This document shows positions 33,958-47,200 of a stretch of DNA of 64,000 nt, piece after piece. The stretch's first letter is position 1, and each line of letters starts with the position of its first letter. A program made the translations under genes and the position numbers. This DNA comes from Ailanthus altissimus. Its lineage: Eukaryota; Streptophyta; Magnoliopsida; Sapindales; Simaroubaceae. The notes beneath the pieces were generated by a model. That model did not search any database, had not been told where the DNA came from, and saw nothing but the letters and a program-made list of their open reading frames with translations. The stretch is taken from contig OX327683.1 in the NCBI GenBank assembly GCA_946807835.1, positions 30,191,001-30,255,000 on the forward strand. The letters run 5' to 3'.

Positions 33958-36679
33958 TGTAGTAACCATTATCCATAACCGGTAAGAATATGTATATTTA
34001 TATATATAAATATACGTATTTTATTTGTATGTGGGTGATCTTTGATTTATATATTGTTATTAGTAGTGTTTTTATAGGTTAAGGATATACTATTAGTATT
34101 GAGTTTATTTGCAAGACTTTGGAATTATTTTAGGGACCAAATTGTTATACTTTGAAAGTTTTGGGGGCAAATTCGTAAATACCAAAAATTAGCCACTTAG
34201 TATAAAAATACACTTTTAAAACCCTAATTCTCTCATTTAGGTCGAGCTACCCCTTTTAAGAGAGAGAAGAGAGAAATAGAGGAGAGAGAAAGAGAAGAAG
34301 AAGAAGAAGAAGAAGAAGAAGAAATTGGAATTTTTTGGATCTTAAGAGGTATATCACAATTATTTCTTAATTTATTGGTGTTAATTATGTTAATTTCTTT
34401 AAGTTTTGATTTCTGGAAATATGTATAATTGAGGATTTGATGTGTATTTCGTATGATAGTTTGAGAATTGATGATGATTTATAAGTTAGTTTGATAAATC
34501 ATGATGGATTGTAAAATTTCTGATTGATAGTCTTTTGATCTAAGAATTTTATAAATTATTGTGAATCGATTCTGGTTTTGAATTTTGAGTATATGAAATT
34601 AGACATGTTTGGGATCATCTGAGACTTTGAATCGACTGAAAATCTCGGAAATTGAATTTGTAGTGAATTTACCAAAATGACCCTGGAATTCTGGAAATTT
34701 CCTGTGTAAACAGTATGATACAGTGGAAAATAATTTTTGACCTGCTGAATGATCTTTAAAAATTACGAATTTGTGGAATATGATAATTTTATATGTCTAA
34801 TATGATATACTCGGAATTGAGAATTTGGATCAATGTGGTTGAAGTGTTATGAATTTCTAAAGTGTATCAGCTCATTGTAGTATTTGATTAACAGATTTTT
34901 AAAGTTATGAAATAAAATAGTTTTAAAATACTTTTGGCAGTTATTTGGAAGCCAAATATTTATCATGGACTGAGATATGTGTCAAGAGTAATTATGTGGT
35001 ATTTTTATAATTTTTGATTAGTATATGATTTTATACAATTGAGAGATTGAATACTGTTCAGTAAGTATCTTGATCCTGTCAGGTTAGTAGTTTGGATTCA
35101 ATGGTGTGTATGGAATGGATTGTGTAGGAATTTTGATATAATATTCATATATAAGAAGGATATATGAGTCAAGGATGGTATATTCTGATTTTGGAGTAAT
35201 TGGACATCATTTGATGTATTAGAAAATTTTGTTAAGTGTAAGTGGTCAGAATGACAGGTTTTGAGAAACCAAGTTTTTAGACCAATTTGATGTGATAAAT
35301 GCATTGTGTATAATTTTGTAAGCTATTTAAAGTATTTTGTGTGAATTGTGAGGCTTATGAAAGGATTAATCTCCATTGATAGGTTAAGGAGATTTAAGTC
35401 TTGTAGCTGAAAGTGTTAAGAGGTAAGTATACTAGACTTTTACTGAAATCACTATAAGCATAGTAATTGTCTATGTATGATTTTGTAAATGTGCTTAAGA
35501 ATTTGTTTATGATATGTCAAAGTATATTTTGATATGAAATGTGAATATATGTTTATGAATGTGAGCATTGACATTGAGCATGGACATACATGTGTTTTTG
35601 AAAGTGAGCTTTCCAAAATAAGATGCGTTTAACAAAGAAAGCTTTTGAAGTGTAATATGTCCATGAGAAATATTTTGTGATTTGAGGGTACTTGAACTCA
35701 CTGTTAACTTAGTAGGCATTTTATGTGATTTGTGGAGCCTTTATGTGTGGCCTTTCCTTCGGGATTGGTATATGTTATGTGTTCCGTATGTAGGGAGGAT
35801 CCTAGTGGTACCTAAAGGAAGTGTGAGTCATCACATTCGTGTGGTGGCGTATTGGTACATGTGAGAGGACTCACCGATGATCAGGGTGAGGGTTTGGCTT
35901 TTACCTTCGGGCATAAGCGTTATATATGCGTGATTTAAAGACCTCACTTGTACTATTCCTCTCATACGGTATGTCACCTACGAGTGACATTTGGCTCATT
36001 ATGTGATATGTGATATGTAAGTCCTACTAAGTAGTAGTTGAGTAATGGTATTCCTATTATGTGTTTTGAAAGAATGTGTAAGCGCTTACATGATGTGTGA
36101 TTTGATAAGATTATGATTTTGATTGATCACAGCATATCATACATATGCATTGTGTACATATATGTCTTTGTATTTGATATATGAAAAACTAGTATGCTTA
36201 CTGAGTTTTATACTCATTATAGTTTATGGTGATTTCAGGTAAATAAGGTACATGTGTGCTTAGCGGATTTGGCAAGGCTTCTGCTGTTCCTTGGGTTCCC
36301 TAAGTTGTTAGGTTGCTAAGTGTTTCATTTGGGGACACGTGGGATAAGATATTTGATTTGTCCCTAGTGAATAAATACTTATGTATTATTTTATTGTGTG
36401 TGGTTGGATTTAATTTAAGTTTCACCAAGTGTAGTAATGGATTGATTTTAAGTAAGAATTTGCAATGAATATATTCTGGGCTTCCGGTAATAAAGTTGCT
36501 ACTGGTGACGTAGTAGAGTGTTAATCTCTGAGAAAACTCTGCGTATCTCCGGTTTACTAATTGTCCCAGTCATAATTCAATTACTATAATTCTGAAAGAA
36601 ATTAAAATGAATGTTTAAGTATTATTGAATGAATGTAAGTGATGTCGTGTGTCAGGTCTTTTGGGTCTGGGGCGTGACA
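33958..36679 (+). repeat. 3' LTR of element B
   Basis: It has the same length as the 5' LTR (2722 bp). Differences found by eye are G at 34056, T at 35503 and C at 35662. It is followed by the TAAGT target-site copy. Confidence 0.95.
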
Positions 36680-36684
36680 TAAGT

Positions 36685-37930
36685 AGGCTTAAGTTTTTAT
36701 AAATACTCCATCTTCCTTGGGGACATATGCAAAATTGTAGAAATTATCCTCACCTTGGATGGGTTGAGGGTTCGATTGATTCTCCATCCTCTTTGGGATG
36801 CATGGTGCATTAATAAGGTCCTCACCCTAGGCGGGTCGAAGAGTTAGTCAGTCCTCCATCCTCCGTGGAGATGCATGTAGAAAAGTCATTGATAATCTTC
36901 CATCCCCTGTAGAAATGCATATAAAACAGCCATTGTCGATCTTATATCCCTTGTAGTGATGCATGTAGAAAAGTCACTATCGATCCTTCATTCCTCTTAA
37001 GGATGCATGTAGAAAAGTCATTGTCAATCTTTCATCCCTCTTAGGGTTGCATGTAGATTTGTTCCTTATGTCGAGTAGAGGTCCTCAGCATATAATAAAG
37101 AGAAAACATGTAGTTTAATAAATAGTAGTGAGCAGAAAAAAACACTTACACAAATCGCCTTCAAGGGGCTTAAGCGTTCAAGTTACTTAAGCCTTGGGGT
37201 ACTTAAGCAGTCGACCTTAATGAGGATTTGTGAGTTTGGCCTTAGGTCAGAGTCATGTGGTCGGCTTCGGGGAAAACTTATGTCATCGGCCTCGGGGTGA
37301 ACTTATGTAGTTAAGGTCATTGGTCTTCAAGCTCTTCATCCATATAAGGCTATAATGAATTATACATACTGTAGGGGCTTAAGTGTGTAGATATTCGGCG
37401 TTCATCCTTAGATTTTTTATTCTTAATTTCATAGAAAGCCATTGTGAATTATACATACTGCTGGCTTATTTGCAAAAAAGTTTAAAATAATTTTAGTGAA
37501 AATTAAAATTCCAGTAACTGTGAGGGGCTTAGTAAAAAAAGCCAAAGAATTGGTCTATTTGCCAAGTCTTGAAACTTTTCTTGTCAGAGCCCATTTGCAA
37601 ACTACTGAAAATATGCTGGAAAAAAAATTGAGAAATTGAGAGTGTTCTGAGTGATAAAAGTCAAATAAAGCCTAATTTGCTTCTTTTCTGCACCACGTGG
37701 CCTCATCCTTTTTCCCAGCCTCCAACCACCGTTGGCCGCCACAAGGGGGCTATTGTGTGTATGGCCGTAAGGTATAATGCGCAGCGGAAGATGGTAGATC
37801 AAGTGCCAGTGTGCTTGACGGTTTTGGCTCGATTTGATATCTTATGGACGTTAAATAAAAGCGGTGATGGTCCAAACATGATGGCCAACTTCTGAGGAGC
37901 GAAATATAGTCTTTGGGTTTTACACAAACA
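36685..37930. repeat. Older repeat DNA right of element B, with 44-bp tandem repeats
   Basis: This continues the sequence interrupted by element B. Four 44-bp units start at 36871, 36915, 36959 and 37003 (each ATGCATGTAGAAAAG-like) and a partial fifth starts at 37047. Further GC-richer, gene-poor sequence to about 37930 includes repeated phrases such as GAATTATACATACTG (about 37350 and 37447). The form suggests the non-coding part of an older transposon of unknown family. No protein is supported. Confidence 0.55.
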
Positions 37931-39187
37931 ACAACATTGCGCATGGTCAATGATGGTGCTGGAGTTTTTGGGTTGATTGATTTTTTTTTTTTTTTAACTA
38001 TCACAAACTAACCAAATTATATAATAATTTGTTTCCTTTTTCTATATTTAATCTCTTGTATAAATAGTCTTTGTAAAGTTTATATGAGTAAGACTCTCAT
38101 TTTTATTTTTCTCAATTATTAATTTCTTTATGATAATTAAGCTAGTTCAATAGCGAGTTTGAATATCTATTTTGAGAGTTGTTAAGATATTTATATTAGA
38201 ATAAATATTATGTAAGTTAAGGTATTTAGATTAGAATAAATACTATGTAATGATGAGTCATCGTTAAAAATAATTTTGGAGTCGCTAAGGTATTTAAATT
38301 AGAATAAATACTATGTAATGATGAGTCACCGTTAAAAATAGTTTTGGAGTATGTTTGATTAGTTTTGAAGTGTTTTTTAAAAAGATATATATATATATGA
38401 CAAGGGAATATTGAAAAAATATTTTCATAATAAATTTGTAAAAAATTCTTATAATATGTTTATAACAAAGAAAATACATGACATGATCATATGATTAAAA
38501 TTATATATATGATAAGATTATCGAAAAGCTTTCACGACGAGATCACAAAATTTTTTTATAATAAAATCATAAAAAAATTTACAATTAGAATTCATAATAT
38601 CAAACTAAAATTCTAAAAAAATTTCACGATCAACTTTAGTAAAGATGATAAAAATTAATCATATACAGATATTAAAACATATTTTATTAAACAAGAAATA
38701 AAAATATACAATTAATTGTGTCAATCACTCATAATCAATAAAATATTTCTAAAATCATATAGTTATATTTATTTGAATTATTTCCTTTTCTTCTTTCGTT
38801 TTCACCTATAAATAAAAATTTTCTAAGACTTATATTAATAAAACTCTCATTTACATTTTTTTTCATATATTATTAATTCTTCACCCCGATATATATATAT
38901 ATATATTTATCCATTGAGAATCCCCCAGTGAGCTGTTTATCGATTGTGAAAAACTCACCACATTTGCATGTCAATCAGTAACTCGAATAAAACATTTTGG
39001 AATTATAGGAGAACGAATTAAAATGGCTTTAAATTTGATGTTCCAAATTTGTCTTAACTCATCACTGTTGTGTATAACAACAAAAAGAATCAATTGAATC
39101 AACGTACTGTACTTTATACAAAAATAAATTAATGTGAGTAAAGAAGAAAAAAAATCAACCGTGGCGTGGGTTTCAACTTGAAGCTGC
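37931..39187. other. AT-rich spacer with a 68-bp direct repeat
   Basis: There is no gene. A direct repeat with a 68-bp period lies at 38218-38285 and 38286-38350, with a partial earlier copy from about 38183. Each unit contains TAGAATAAATACTATGTAAT. A short (AT)n run lies at about 38887-38906. The right end is presumably the 3' UTR of the next minus-strand gene. Confidence 0.5.
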
Positions 39188-39751
39188 TTATCTTTGATTT
39201 GCCGGACATGAATTTTTTTCAAGAATGGCAACTAGAATTTTAACATCCTTCAACTTATCCTCCAGCTTCAAATGTTCATTGTCATTGTCTCTAATCAGAT
39301 ATTGGACGGGCCTCTCCAAGAACTTGCGAACAATCTCTTTACTCATCTCCTCTGCCGCTATCCTATCGTTATCTGATATTTCTCCCTTAACTCTGCTCAT
39401 GAACTGTTGTATCTCAATCTCTCTCATTCTCTCTACCGCCACCCTCAACCTCACAATGACATTTGTGGCTTCTTTATTCCAATATGCTTCATCTTCTATC
39501 TTGATGGTTTTCAATTGATCATCTTCTTTCATCAAGACTTGGTCCGCGACCAGCGTTCTCGGCCTTGTCTTAAGAGATTTTAGATGGTCTTCAGAAAATG
39601 TGTCTTTGTTGGTAAATGCTCGTTGATGAAGAAAATCTTTGGGTTTGTACGCTGGTGGGTTTGCGGTGAGAGTGGCCCTGCAAATATTTACTAGCCGGTT
39701 ATTATTATGTGAATGCAACTTGAAGGAAGAAGGTAAAGGCAAAAGAGCCAT
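39188..39751 (-). CDS. Predicted plastid protein with a glutamyl-tRNA-reductase-type dimerization domain, single exon
   Basis: This 187-residue single-exon ORF has an N-terminus (MALLPLPSSFKLHSHNNN and on to about residue 30) that is Ser/Asn/Leu-rich and almost free of acidic residues, like a chloroplast transit peptide. Residues about 90-175 resemble the C-terminal dimerization domain of glutamyl-tRNA reductase: a Trp-containing start (EAYWNKEATNVIVRLR), a long helix with the R-x-x-E-I pattern (VERMREIEIQQF), then EEMSKEIVRKFLERPVQYL, matching the family's LT..IV.KLLH.P signature. The NADPH-binding and catalytic domains of the reductase are absent, so it cannot make glutamate-1-semialdehyde. 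It could bind reductase or be a diverged orphan. Homology is by eye; the real-gene call rests on the coherent domain and transit peptide. Confidence 0.75.
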   Translation of the reverse strand: MALLPLPSSFKLHSHNNNRLVNICRATLTANPPAYKPKDFLHQRAFTNKDTFSEDHLKSLKTRPRTLVADQVLMKEDDQLKTIKIEDEAYWNKEATNVIVRLRVAVERMREIEIQQFMSRVKGEISDNDRIAAEEMSKEIVRKFLERPVQYLIRDNDNEHLKLEDKLKDVKILVAILEKNSCPANQR

Positions 39752-41253
39752 TTTGCTTTTTTTAATCTGCTTCCAGAAGTGGCGTTGAACTTGAAGATGG
39801 GAGGTTATGGTTAGGATTTGACGTAGTTAGTGTAGGGGTCTTATCTTTTAGAGTTATGATTTTGAAGAAGGTGGAAGTGGTGTGGTCAAAAGCGGAGCGG
39901 ACTTAATTGACGTGTGTGTATTCTATACGCGCTTTGAAATTTTTCTAATTTGGCTCAGCTTTACCTACTCCAATGCTAATATGATCGATCACAGGCAACA
40001 CATTTTTGCACGTGCGTCATGTAAAGTTTACAAAGCAATAGCATACACGCTCTTTAATTTTTAAGACCTTGTTGTCCTGCCTAGTGCGATCACCATCATT
40101 TCTATTTGTTGGTAACAATTTGTATTAACGGTGCGTTTGTATAGGGGGCACGTGGTTTAATATTTGAACATTTGATGGCAGTTAATTCATAGTAGACTTA
40201 TAGAATTGGTTTAACTCAATTTCGACATGAATTAGATTTCATGATTTTATTAGTTAATCGGATAAATCGGATTAAATAAATAAAACAGGTCAAAAATAAC
40301 TGTAAATGTTAAAATAAAGCTTACATTCAAAATTTAACGTCACTTACGAATTAGAAGGACACGATTGGGACTTTTTACATTAAAATTTGTCCCAAAAAGT
40401 TAATAATGATGATGATGATTTTGGGCGCCTTATGAGCCCCCACTTCTATGTGTAGGCCACTAAAAAGAGGTACGACGGGGGCTAGATAGTAATACATTAT
40501 TTATCTGCACGGGTTATGAGGATAAATTGGAGTATACCACAATCGGCCCAATCACCATACCCGTTCTTGATTTCAGCATTCGGCCCATTATGAAGTGATA
40601 AGCGATGACATCCAAATAGAAAACTAAATTGATAATATATATATATATATATATTACGTATGATTATTGGTTGATAGGTCACGTGTATGTATGATGTATC
40701 CTCTGCTGCAGTATCTCACTACCACCAGATTGCAGATTCTATATTGCGTAACACGAAAATGAAGAAATTTTCATCAAATGAAAAATAAAAAATAAAAAAT
40801 AAAAACCGAGCGTACGTTAGCACACAACACAAAAAATGTGTTATGAATAATCTACACCACTGGCTCACTTTAGCCAACTCCCCACCGAACCATTTCAATA
40901 TCTGTCAAATTCTCTGCCGAGCGTGTGCTTTACCTTCTTCCACAATAACTCGTAATTTACAAACACAGACACTCATGACTCAACCCACCCACCCACACAC
41001 ACAGTTAGTCTCTTTGCTTGCTGTTACATAAAATTAGGGTTTTGACAACACTAACTCTTCTCCTAGCCTGTGATTTGTGCGTTTCAATGCCTGAAAATTT
41101 CATTGCCAAATCGTGCCTCCGGAACCCTACACAGTGCCAAAGAGCTCCCTCGAGCGAGCCGTTTTGGCCTATTTCTTCCGAGTTCCCGTTTCCTACAATA
41201 AGTTCAACTCTTTTGTTGTGATAGAATTTTACGATTGAGGGTGCGATTCTCCG
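39752..41253. other. Intergenic region between two divergent genes: promoters and 5' UTRs
   Basis: No coding gene is supported. The left end is upstream of the minus-strand plastid gene and the right end, about 41000-41253, is probably the 5' UTR of the HUA2-like gene. An (AT)n run lies at about 40637-40655 and a (GAT)n run near 40408. Confidence 0.5.
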
Positions 41254-44200
41254 ATGCCGCCGAGTCGGAGAAAAGGAGCGAGCAAAGCCGTTGCCGCGGC
41301 CGCCTTTCGCCGCCAATGGAAGGTCGGCGATCTCGTGCTAGCCAAAGTCAAAGGTTTCCCTGCTTGGCCTGCCACGGTATGTAGCACGTCATATATGCCT
41401 CTTTTATGTTTATGATAATTCATTTTAAAGAAATAATATTTGTTTTTTAGGGATTAGGCAGTTCAAGATTGTGCTTTTATTTATGGTTTGTGTAGATTGG
41501 TTTCTGCTTTTGGTACTGGCATGCTGGATTGATGCTTAATTAGGTATTTTTTTTTTCAATTGGGGGTGTGCTTGTGTATCTGTATTGAAGGTTAATTTCT
41601 TGCCCGTCCTTTGTTGAATTTTTTGTTTGGGTTACTGTTAACGCTATTTGCATGCTGATGTTATATGATTAGTTGATTCTTAGATCAATAAAAGATAAAG
41701 AGTTTTTGATTTAATCCTTGTAATCTTTATTAGTTTGGAGCAATTTCTGTGTGTTGTTTTTGAAAAATTTTGATGAATCAATTTTCCAAGTTGCAAAACT
41801 CTAGTGCCCCCATTTTAAAATTTAAGTTACAAAACCTTTTGTTTATTAAGATGAGGCCTTCCAGAGAAATGTATTATGTTTTCTGGTTAAGTTGGAAATT
41901 TGTGTTAAATTCAATGTGGAATATTCAAATGCTCCACTATCCACAAGTAGCTTCTTCTTGAGTGCTTATTATTTGTATACTAGCCAGTATCTTTATTTGA
42001 TTTTGCTTTTTTTTTTGTTTGGTTGAGTATTAGCATTTGTTCTCCATTGGGCTTATCGCTGGTTGTTACTGGCAGGTGAGTGAGCCCGAAAAGTGGGGCT
42101 ATTCTGCTGATTGGAAGAAAATATTGGTCTACTTCTTTGGAACCCAACAAATGTGAGTGCTCTTATCCAAGTGATGGGTGCTTTTGTCATAAATGTTTTT
42201 AAAGCATGATTATGGATGATTTGTTAAAAAAAAATTTGGTACCTCCAAGTTAATATGTTGCTTTAATTATCTGATGATGGATTCTCTTGGGTTGTACTTT
42301 TTTGGTGTTTTGGGTTAACATATTGATGATCAAGTACATTTGTAATGATATGGTATTTCTGCCATGTTGCTATGGGAAGGGCGTGCGTGTAACTAGGTTT
42401 AGTATGCCGATTATGAAAGATACATTAGTGGCTACATTTCAAATGTGTTTTAACTTTTTCCAATCAACAAAACTTGGTTATTCTGCCATTTTTACTTTAA
42501 CATTATTTTTTGATCCTTCTCCAATTTGATGGGATTGATCACATGATGAAAAATTCAATATTTAGTAGTTCTTCCTTCGGTGATCATTGGAGCTAGGAAG
42601 GTGGTAATTTGTTATCATTTGAAGAGGGATTTTTAATTTTTTTTCATACTGTCCATCAGTAATTTTTTGAGTAAGTTTCAAGTTAAACAATATTTTCTTG
42701 TTCAAAGTGAACAAATATGACAAAAGAAGTGCAAGTTTTTTGGTCAACTGTGTGGCAAATAGGTGGTTGACATTTTTTTGTGAATTTTTTATTTGGTTTT
42801 TATGTGTTTCAGTTAGTAGCTTATATGTTACTGGACAGGAACAATAAGCGAGTCTGGTGGTGCATGGTAAATCCTTGATTTCTTTGCCATAGACGCTTGT
42901 CTTTTATATTTTTGTAGGGTAGTTGTAACAATCACATTCAGGGTACATTTACCTCAGGCTATTGCTATATGTTGTAGGACAGGAATGATAAGTGGGTCCC
43001 ATGCTGTGGTAATGCATGGTAAAACCTTGTTTTCTTTGCTGTGAGTGCCTGTCTTTTATATTTTAGTAGGGTCATTAGAATAATCACATTCTTGGTACAC
43101 TTATCTCTTTGTCTGTACCAACAGTTTCCCCTGATCCTGTTTACCGCTTGAGGGATTTGAAGTGTTTGCTCCAACAACATCTAAAGATGTTCTTGGGTCT
43201 TGATTGCTAGAGATGACTTTGTGAGAGTTACAAAGGCTTTTGTGCATTTAATTCCAATGTAGAGTAATACTTATTTAAGTAAATGGTTGAGGTGTTTTTG
43301 GCAGATTATTATGGAAGTGTCATGTTGGTTCTAAGTCTCCTTTGGCTGTTGCGTTATGAAGGTGCCCTTTAGTACTCTACTTGAAATTTGTTTTGTGTTT
43401 TATAATGCTGCTTTTGGAAAACAGGATTTCAGTAGCAAAGAATTTCTTAAAAACTAGTATTAGAGTCAAAAAAGACTTTCAGTTATTTATGCATTTTGAA
43501 AAATAGGGTTTTTTAAACACACAATTTTATACTTCACTAATATACTAATAATCACTTTTTAGTAGTTTATTTTTTTCCTTAAGGAACTTATTTCGAAATA
43601 TATACTACCAGATGTCTTTTGAACTTTGAAAACACAATGTTCAATCAAATATGATAAAAATATATTGACTGTTGCCATGAAAGCCAAAATCAATCAAGTT
43701 AGTAAGTTGAGTTCTTATTTCTTGTAATTGATATGCATTTGAGAATTAGTTTCAGATTATGAATCTGCTGGTGGTAACTTTATCACTTACTTGAACGGTC
43801 ATGTGCTTTAGTGGGCTGTCATGCATCTAGAAACTGATGGCCAGAACCTGAGCTCCAGTATTGTCAGTTTAGTATCGATTTGATGCCTTGTTAGATTTAG
43901 GAAATTGGGGCCTCAATTTTTTGTTCTTGGTTCTTTTCTGTAGACCAAAGGTTGAATTCTTGTTCATTGCTGCAAAGTGCACATTATTTGGATGTACACT
44001 GCTCTCTACCTGGGATGTCTTAATTTTCATATTTTATTTTCGGCTACTTTTTTCTGGCTAGCAGCACTGAGCCTTTATGTTGTAAGACTGTTCATTGTGA
44101 AATTATCCTTGTAAGCAACTTTGTCAAAGTGGAAAATTAGAACCGTGGTAGGCACCCCAACTGTTTTTTTGGTTTTCCAACGTTTTGTCTATGTGTTGGA

Positions 44201-47200
44201 GGCTTTGTACTTCAGGAAATTGCATGTGTTAGCAAAATTGTACTCTACTTCAAGGTTTGGGATGCTAGTTTTTCCTCTCTTTTCTATTTGATGCTATGTG
44301 CTTGTAAATCTAGTAAAAAAAAATTTTTCTATAAAGGCAACATTTTTCTAAAATATAGAACATATTGTTCAAGATAAGAAGTTCCCGGAAAAACTATTAA
44401 ATGCCTAGCGGCGTTACCAGTATTGTTGTTAACACAAGAAAGATAACCTCTTAACTTGTTGAGCTTCCTCCTTTGTTAATAGCTTAAGTGATCTTATTTT
44501 TCTTTCTTTCTTTTTTTTTTTTGTTGGCTTTAGCTGTTTTTATGTGTGTCTCTCTCCAAGTGCTTTTAATAGGAGCTAGATGAAACTAGCTGTCTGTTTT
44601 CCTTATTTTGAACGGGCACTTTTGCCATGCAGAGCCTTTTGCAACCCTGCTGATGTTGAAGCATTTACAGAAGAGAAGAAACAAGCTCTTTTGACCAAAC
44701 GCCAGGGAAGGGGTGCAGATTTTGTTCGTGCAGTGCAGGAGATTATAGATAGTTATGAGAACTCAAAGAAACAGGATCAAGTTGACTCAAACTCTGGTGA
44801 TGAGGTCACTCTAGTGAATGGTGGGAATTTAGCAGACTCATCCTCTCACGTTGGGTTGAAGGATCGAACAGAGGCTTCTGAAGCAACTCTTGGTTTGCAA
44901 TTGAAGCCTTCTAATTCTACTACAGCTGGAGATGATTCTATCTTCCCAACTGAAGATAGTCCACATGCCGAACGATGTGAAGCATTGCTATCTGAAGAGA
45001 CATTACCTGACAAACCTTCTGATAATTTGGTTGTTAAAGAAACACCTGTTTTAACAACCTACTCCTCAAGAAAAAGATCTGGAGGTTTACAGTCCCGAAA
45101 TACTCAGAGAAAGGCACCATCAGCTCGTAGGTCAAGAAGTTCGATGAGGGTTGAATCCTCTAGATTGCAAAATTCGAAGATGTCATGTACTAATGATGAG
45201 AAGAATGCTGGGGATGAGAAGAAGGCTGGAGATATTTCAGCTAATATAATCCGAGATGGATCCTTGCGTAGGAATAAACGAACCAGGAAATCTCCTGATG
45301 CCTCTGAATGCGATGACATGGATTCATCTGCTTTAATATCAAATGCTAGCATCGAAGACAACAGTTCCGAAATTGCAACTGTTGAATCTGATGCCTTTAG
45401 TTTGAATGAGGGCAGCACTGTGGATTCTGGTTATAAAGTTGAGCACTCAGTGACTGTAGTTGAGTGTTTGGATGGAGATATTGAGTCGAGCAAAGGACTT
45501 GATTTTCAAATTAAGGCTGTTGTTGTTAAGAAGAAAAGAAAACTGAATCGAAAGAGAGTGGCCAATGATGCTACCGATCCTCCCACTAGAATGGAGATGG
45601 AAACAGAAGTGGATGTAGATACAGATAATACTTGTCATCTTTCACAGAATACTGGTGGCAATTTGGATGAAGGGCATTCCAAGGAAGATGGAGATGAGCA
45701 CCTGCCATTGGTGAAAAGAGCAAGGGTGAGAATGGGCAAACTATCCTCTGCCGAGGAGTTGAAAAGCTCTTCACAGACAGAAGAAAAACCTTCTAAGGTT
45801 GTTACTGTTAAGTTTATGGAGCAAATCAGCCCCTCTTTAAACAATGATGATGGAGGTCTTACAGATGGAGGCCCTTTGTCATTTAAGGAATCTACAGATA
45901 ATGTTTCACCTACAAAGGTTTGCAATGAAATTTCAGGAAATGGGCCACAGGTTTGGAAGGGTAAGAAAAACCAATCAATTTGCTGTTCAGCAGATGGTGA
46001 AGCTGCTTTACCTCCATCTAAACGCCTTCATCGTGCCTTGGAAGCTATGTCGGCTAATGCAGCTGAAGAAGGTCAAGCATGTGTTGAGGCGTCATCAGCC
46101 ATAAACACATCTGTTAATGGATTTTGTGTTGATGCAACTAGTATAGGTTCTCATGAGACCACAGAAAGAACAGGCGGTGATGGTTTGGGACTGCAGAGTA
46201 TAGAGTCTCCTGATAATTATGCTTTCAGGTTCTATTCCATTTCAAACCCAAAGGGTATGGAGGAGTTAACCAAAACTTCTGGTGAAGTTCACATTTCTGA
46301 TCAACTCATAAAAAATTCTGTGAGCCGAAAAAGTGAATTCTGTGGAGATGTAGGACCTATGGAAAGTGTTGATGACAGAGATCTTACTGGCTCAGATTTG
46401 TCCATCCATAACATTCAAACTCTGGATCAAAACCAAAATTCAGAACATATTTTGCCGAATCTCAACAGAAGACAGTCTGGAGTCAGATTAGATCAAGATT
46501 CATTGGATCAGTTTTTGCCTTTGAAGGATGAAAGTGATACTGAAAATATTCAGCTGAAAGATTTTAGAGCTGAAAATGTTGATAAAGAGCTTGATACATC
46601 AGAACGTACTGAGTTGAGTACAGATCCTGTCTCAGGAGCTGGCAGAAATGCTAAACGTTCTCCTCAAAATGGTGCTAATGTGCTTCAGTACAGTGTGGAG
46701 GCTATGATCTGTGAGAATACTGAGTCTTTGAAGTCTCAAATTGATGACAATTGCCATATTAACGTTGTGTAAGTTCATGCATCTAATTTTGGCTTGGGTT
46801 TTTTCTACAACACTAATACATTGTGTTGTTTCATTACACCTTTTACCACAGTAACTATAGAAATAGTTTCTGGCCTTGATTATTTTCTTGGTCAATAGAA
46901 TAATAGTTGAATTTCAGGTTAAACAGTGAACTTGTGAGGGCCAGTGTTGTCTAAATTTTCATCAGAATCTCAATTTCTTAATGTATGCCTCTGAGATGGA
47001 GCTGTAATGATAATTAGTCTTTGAATTTTCTTTTCCTGTTCATCATTTGTTACTTATATGTAGTATCTTTCATCTTTCTGTTCATAATTTATTACATTAT
47101 TTATGTTAGGTGTGAGGAAAAGCCGAAGGATACAAGTTTAATTTCCATTTCTGATGATCATTTGGGTGACAAGGGTGTCACAAGTGTCCCATTAAGTTCT

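Larger units (their letters stand above)
27490..36679 (+). mobile_element. Element B: complete non-autonomous LTR retrotransposon carrying an antisense LOG/pararetrovirus-like cassette
   Basis: This 9190-bp element has two 2722-bp LTRs (TG...CA), a target-site duplication TAAGT (27485-27489 and 36680-36684), a tRNA-iMet primer site and a polypurine tract. The internal region is only 3.7 kb. The left end (30212 to about 30660) looks like a decayed leader and gag start. The right end (about 33700-33957) is a decayed integrase/chromodomain-like tail resembling element A. Between them an antisense cassette holds a LOG gene and a pararetrovirus-like fragment. No reverse transcriptase or integrase core is present, so mobilisation must have been in trans. 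Three differences between the LTRs imply a recent insertion. Confidence 0.93.

Noticed and set aside
37602..37895. Overlapping ORFs on both strands in GC-richer DNA
   Set aside because: They lie in the older repeat flanking element B and match no protein I know.
45104..45925. Several minus-strand ORFs within 45104-45925
   Set aside because: They are antisense shadows of exon 3 of the HUA2-like gene.
47021..47109. Hydrophobic N-terminal extension of the ORF at 47021-47557 that looks like a membrane segment
   Set aside because: It is the end of intron 3, read before the acceptor at 47109.
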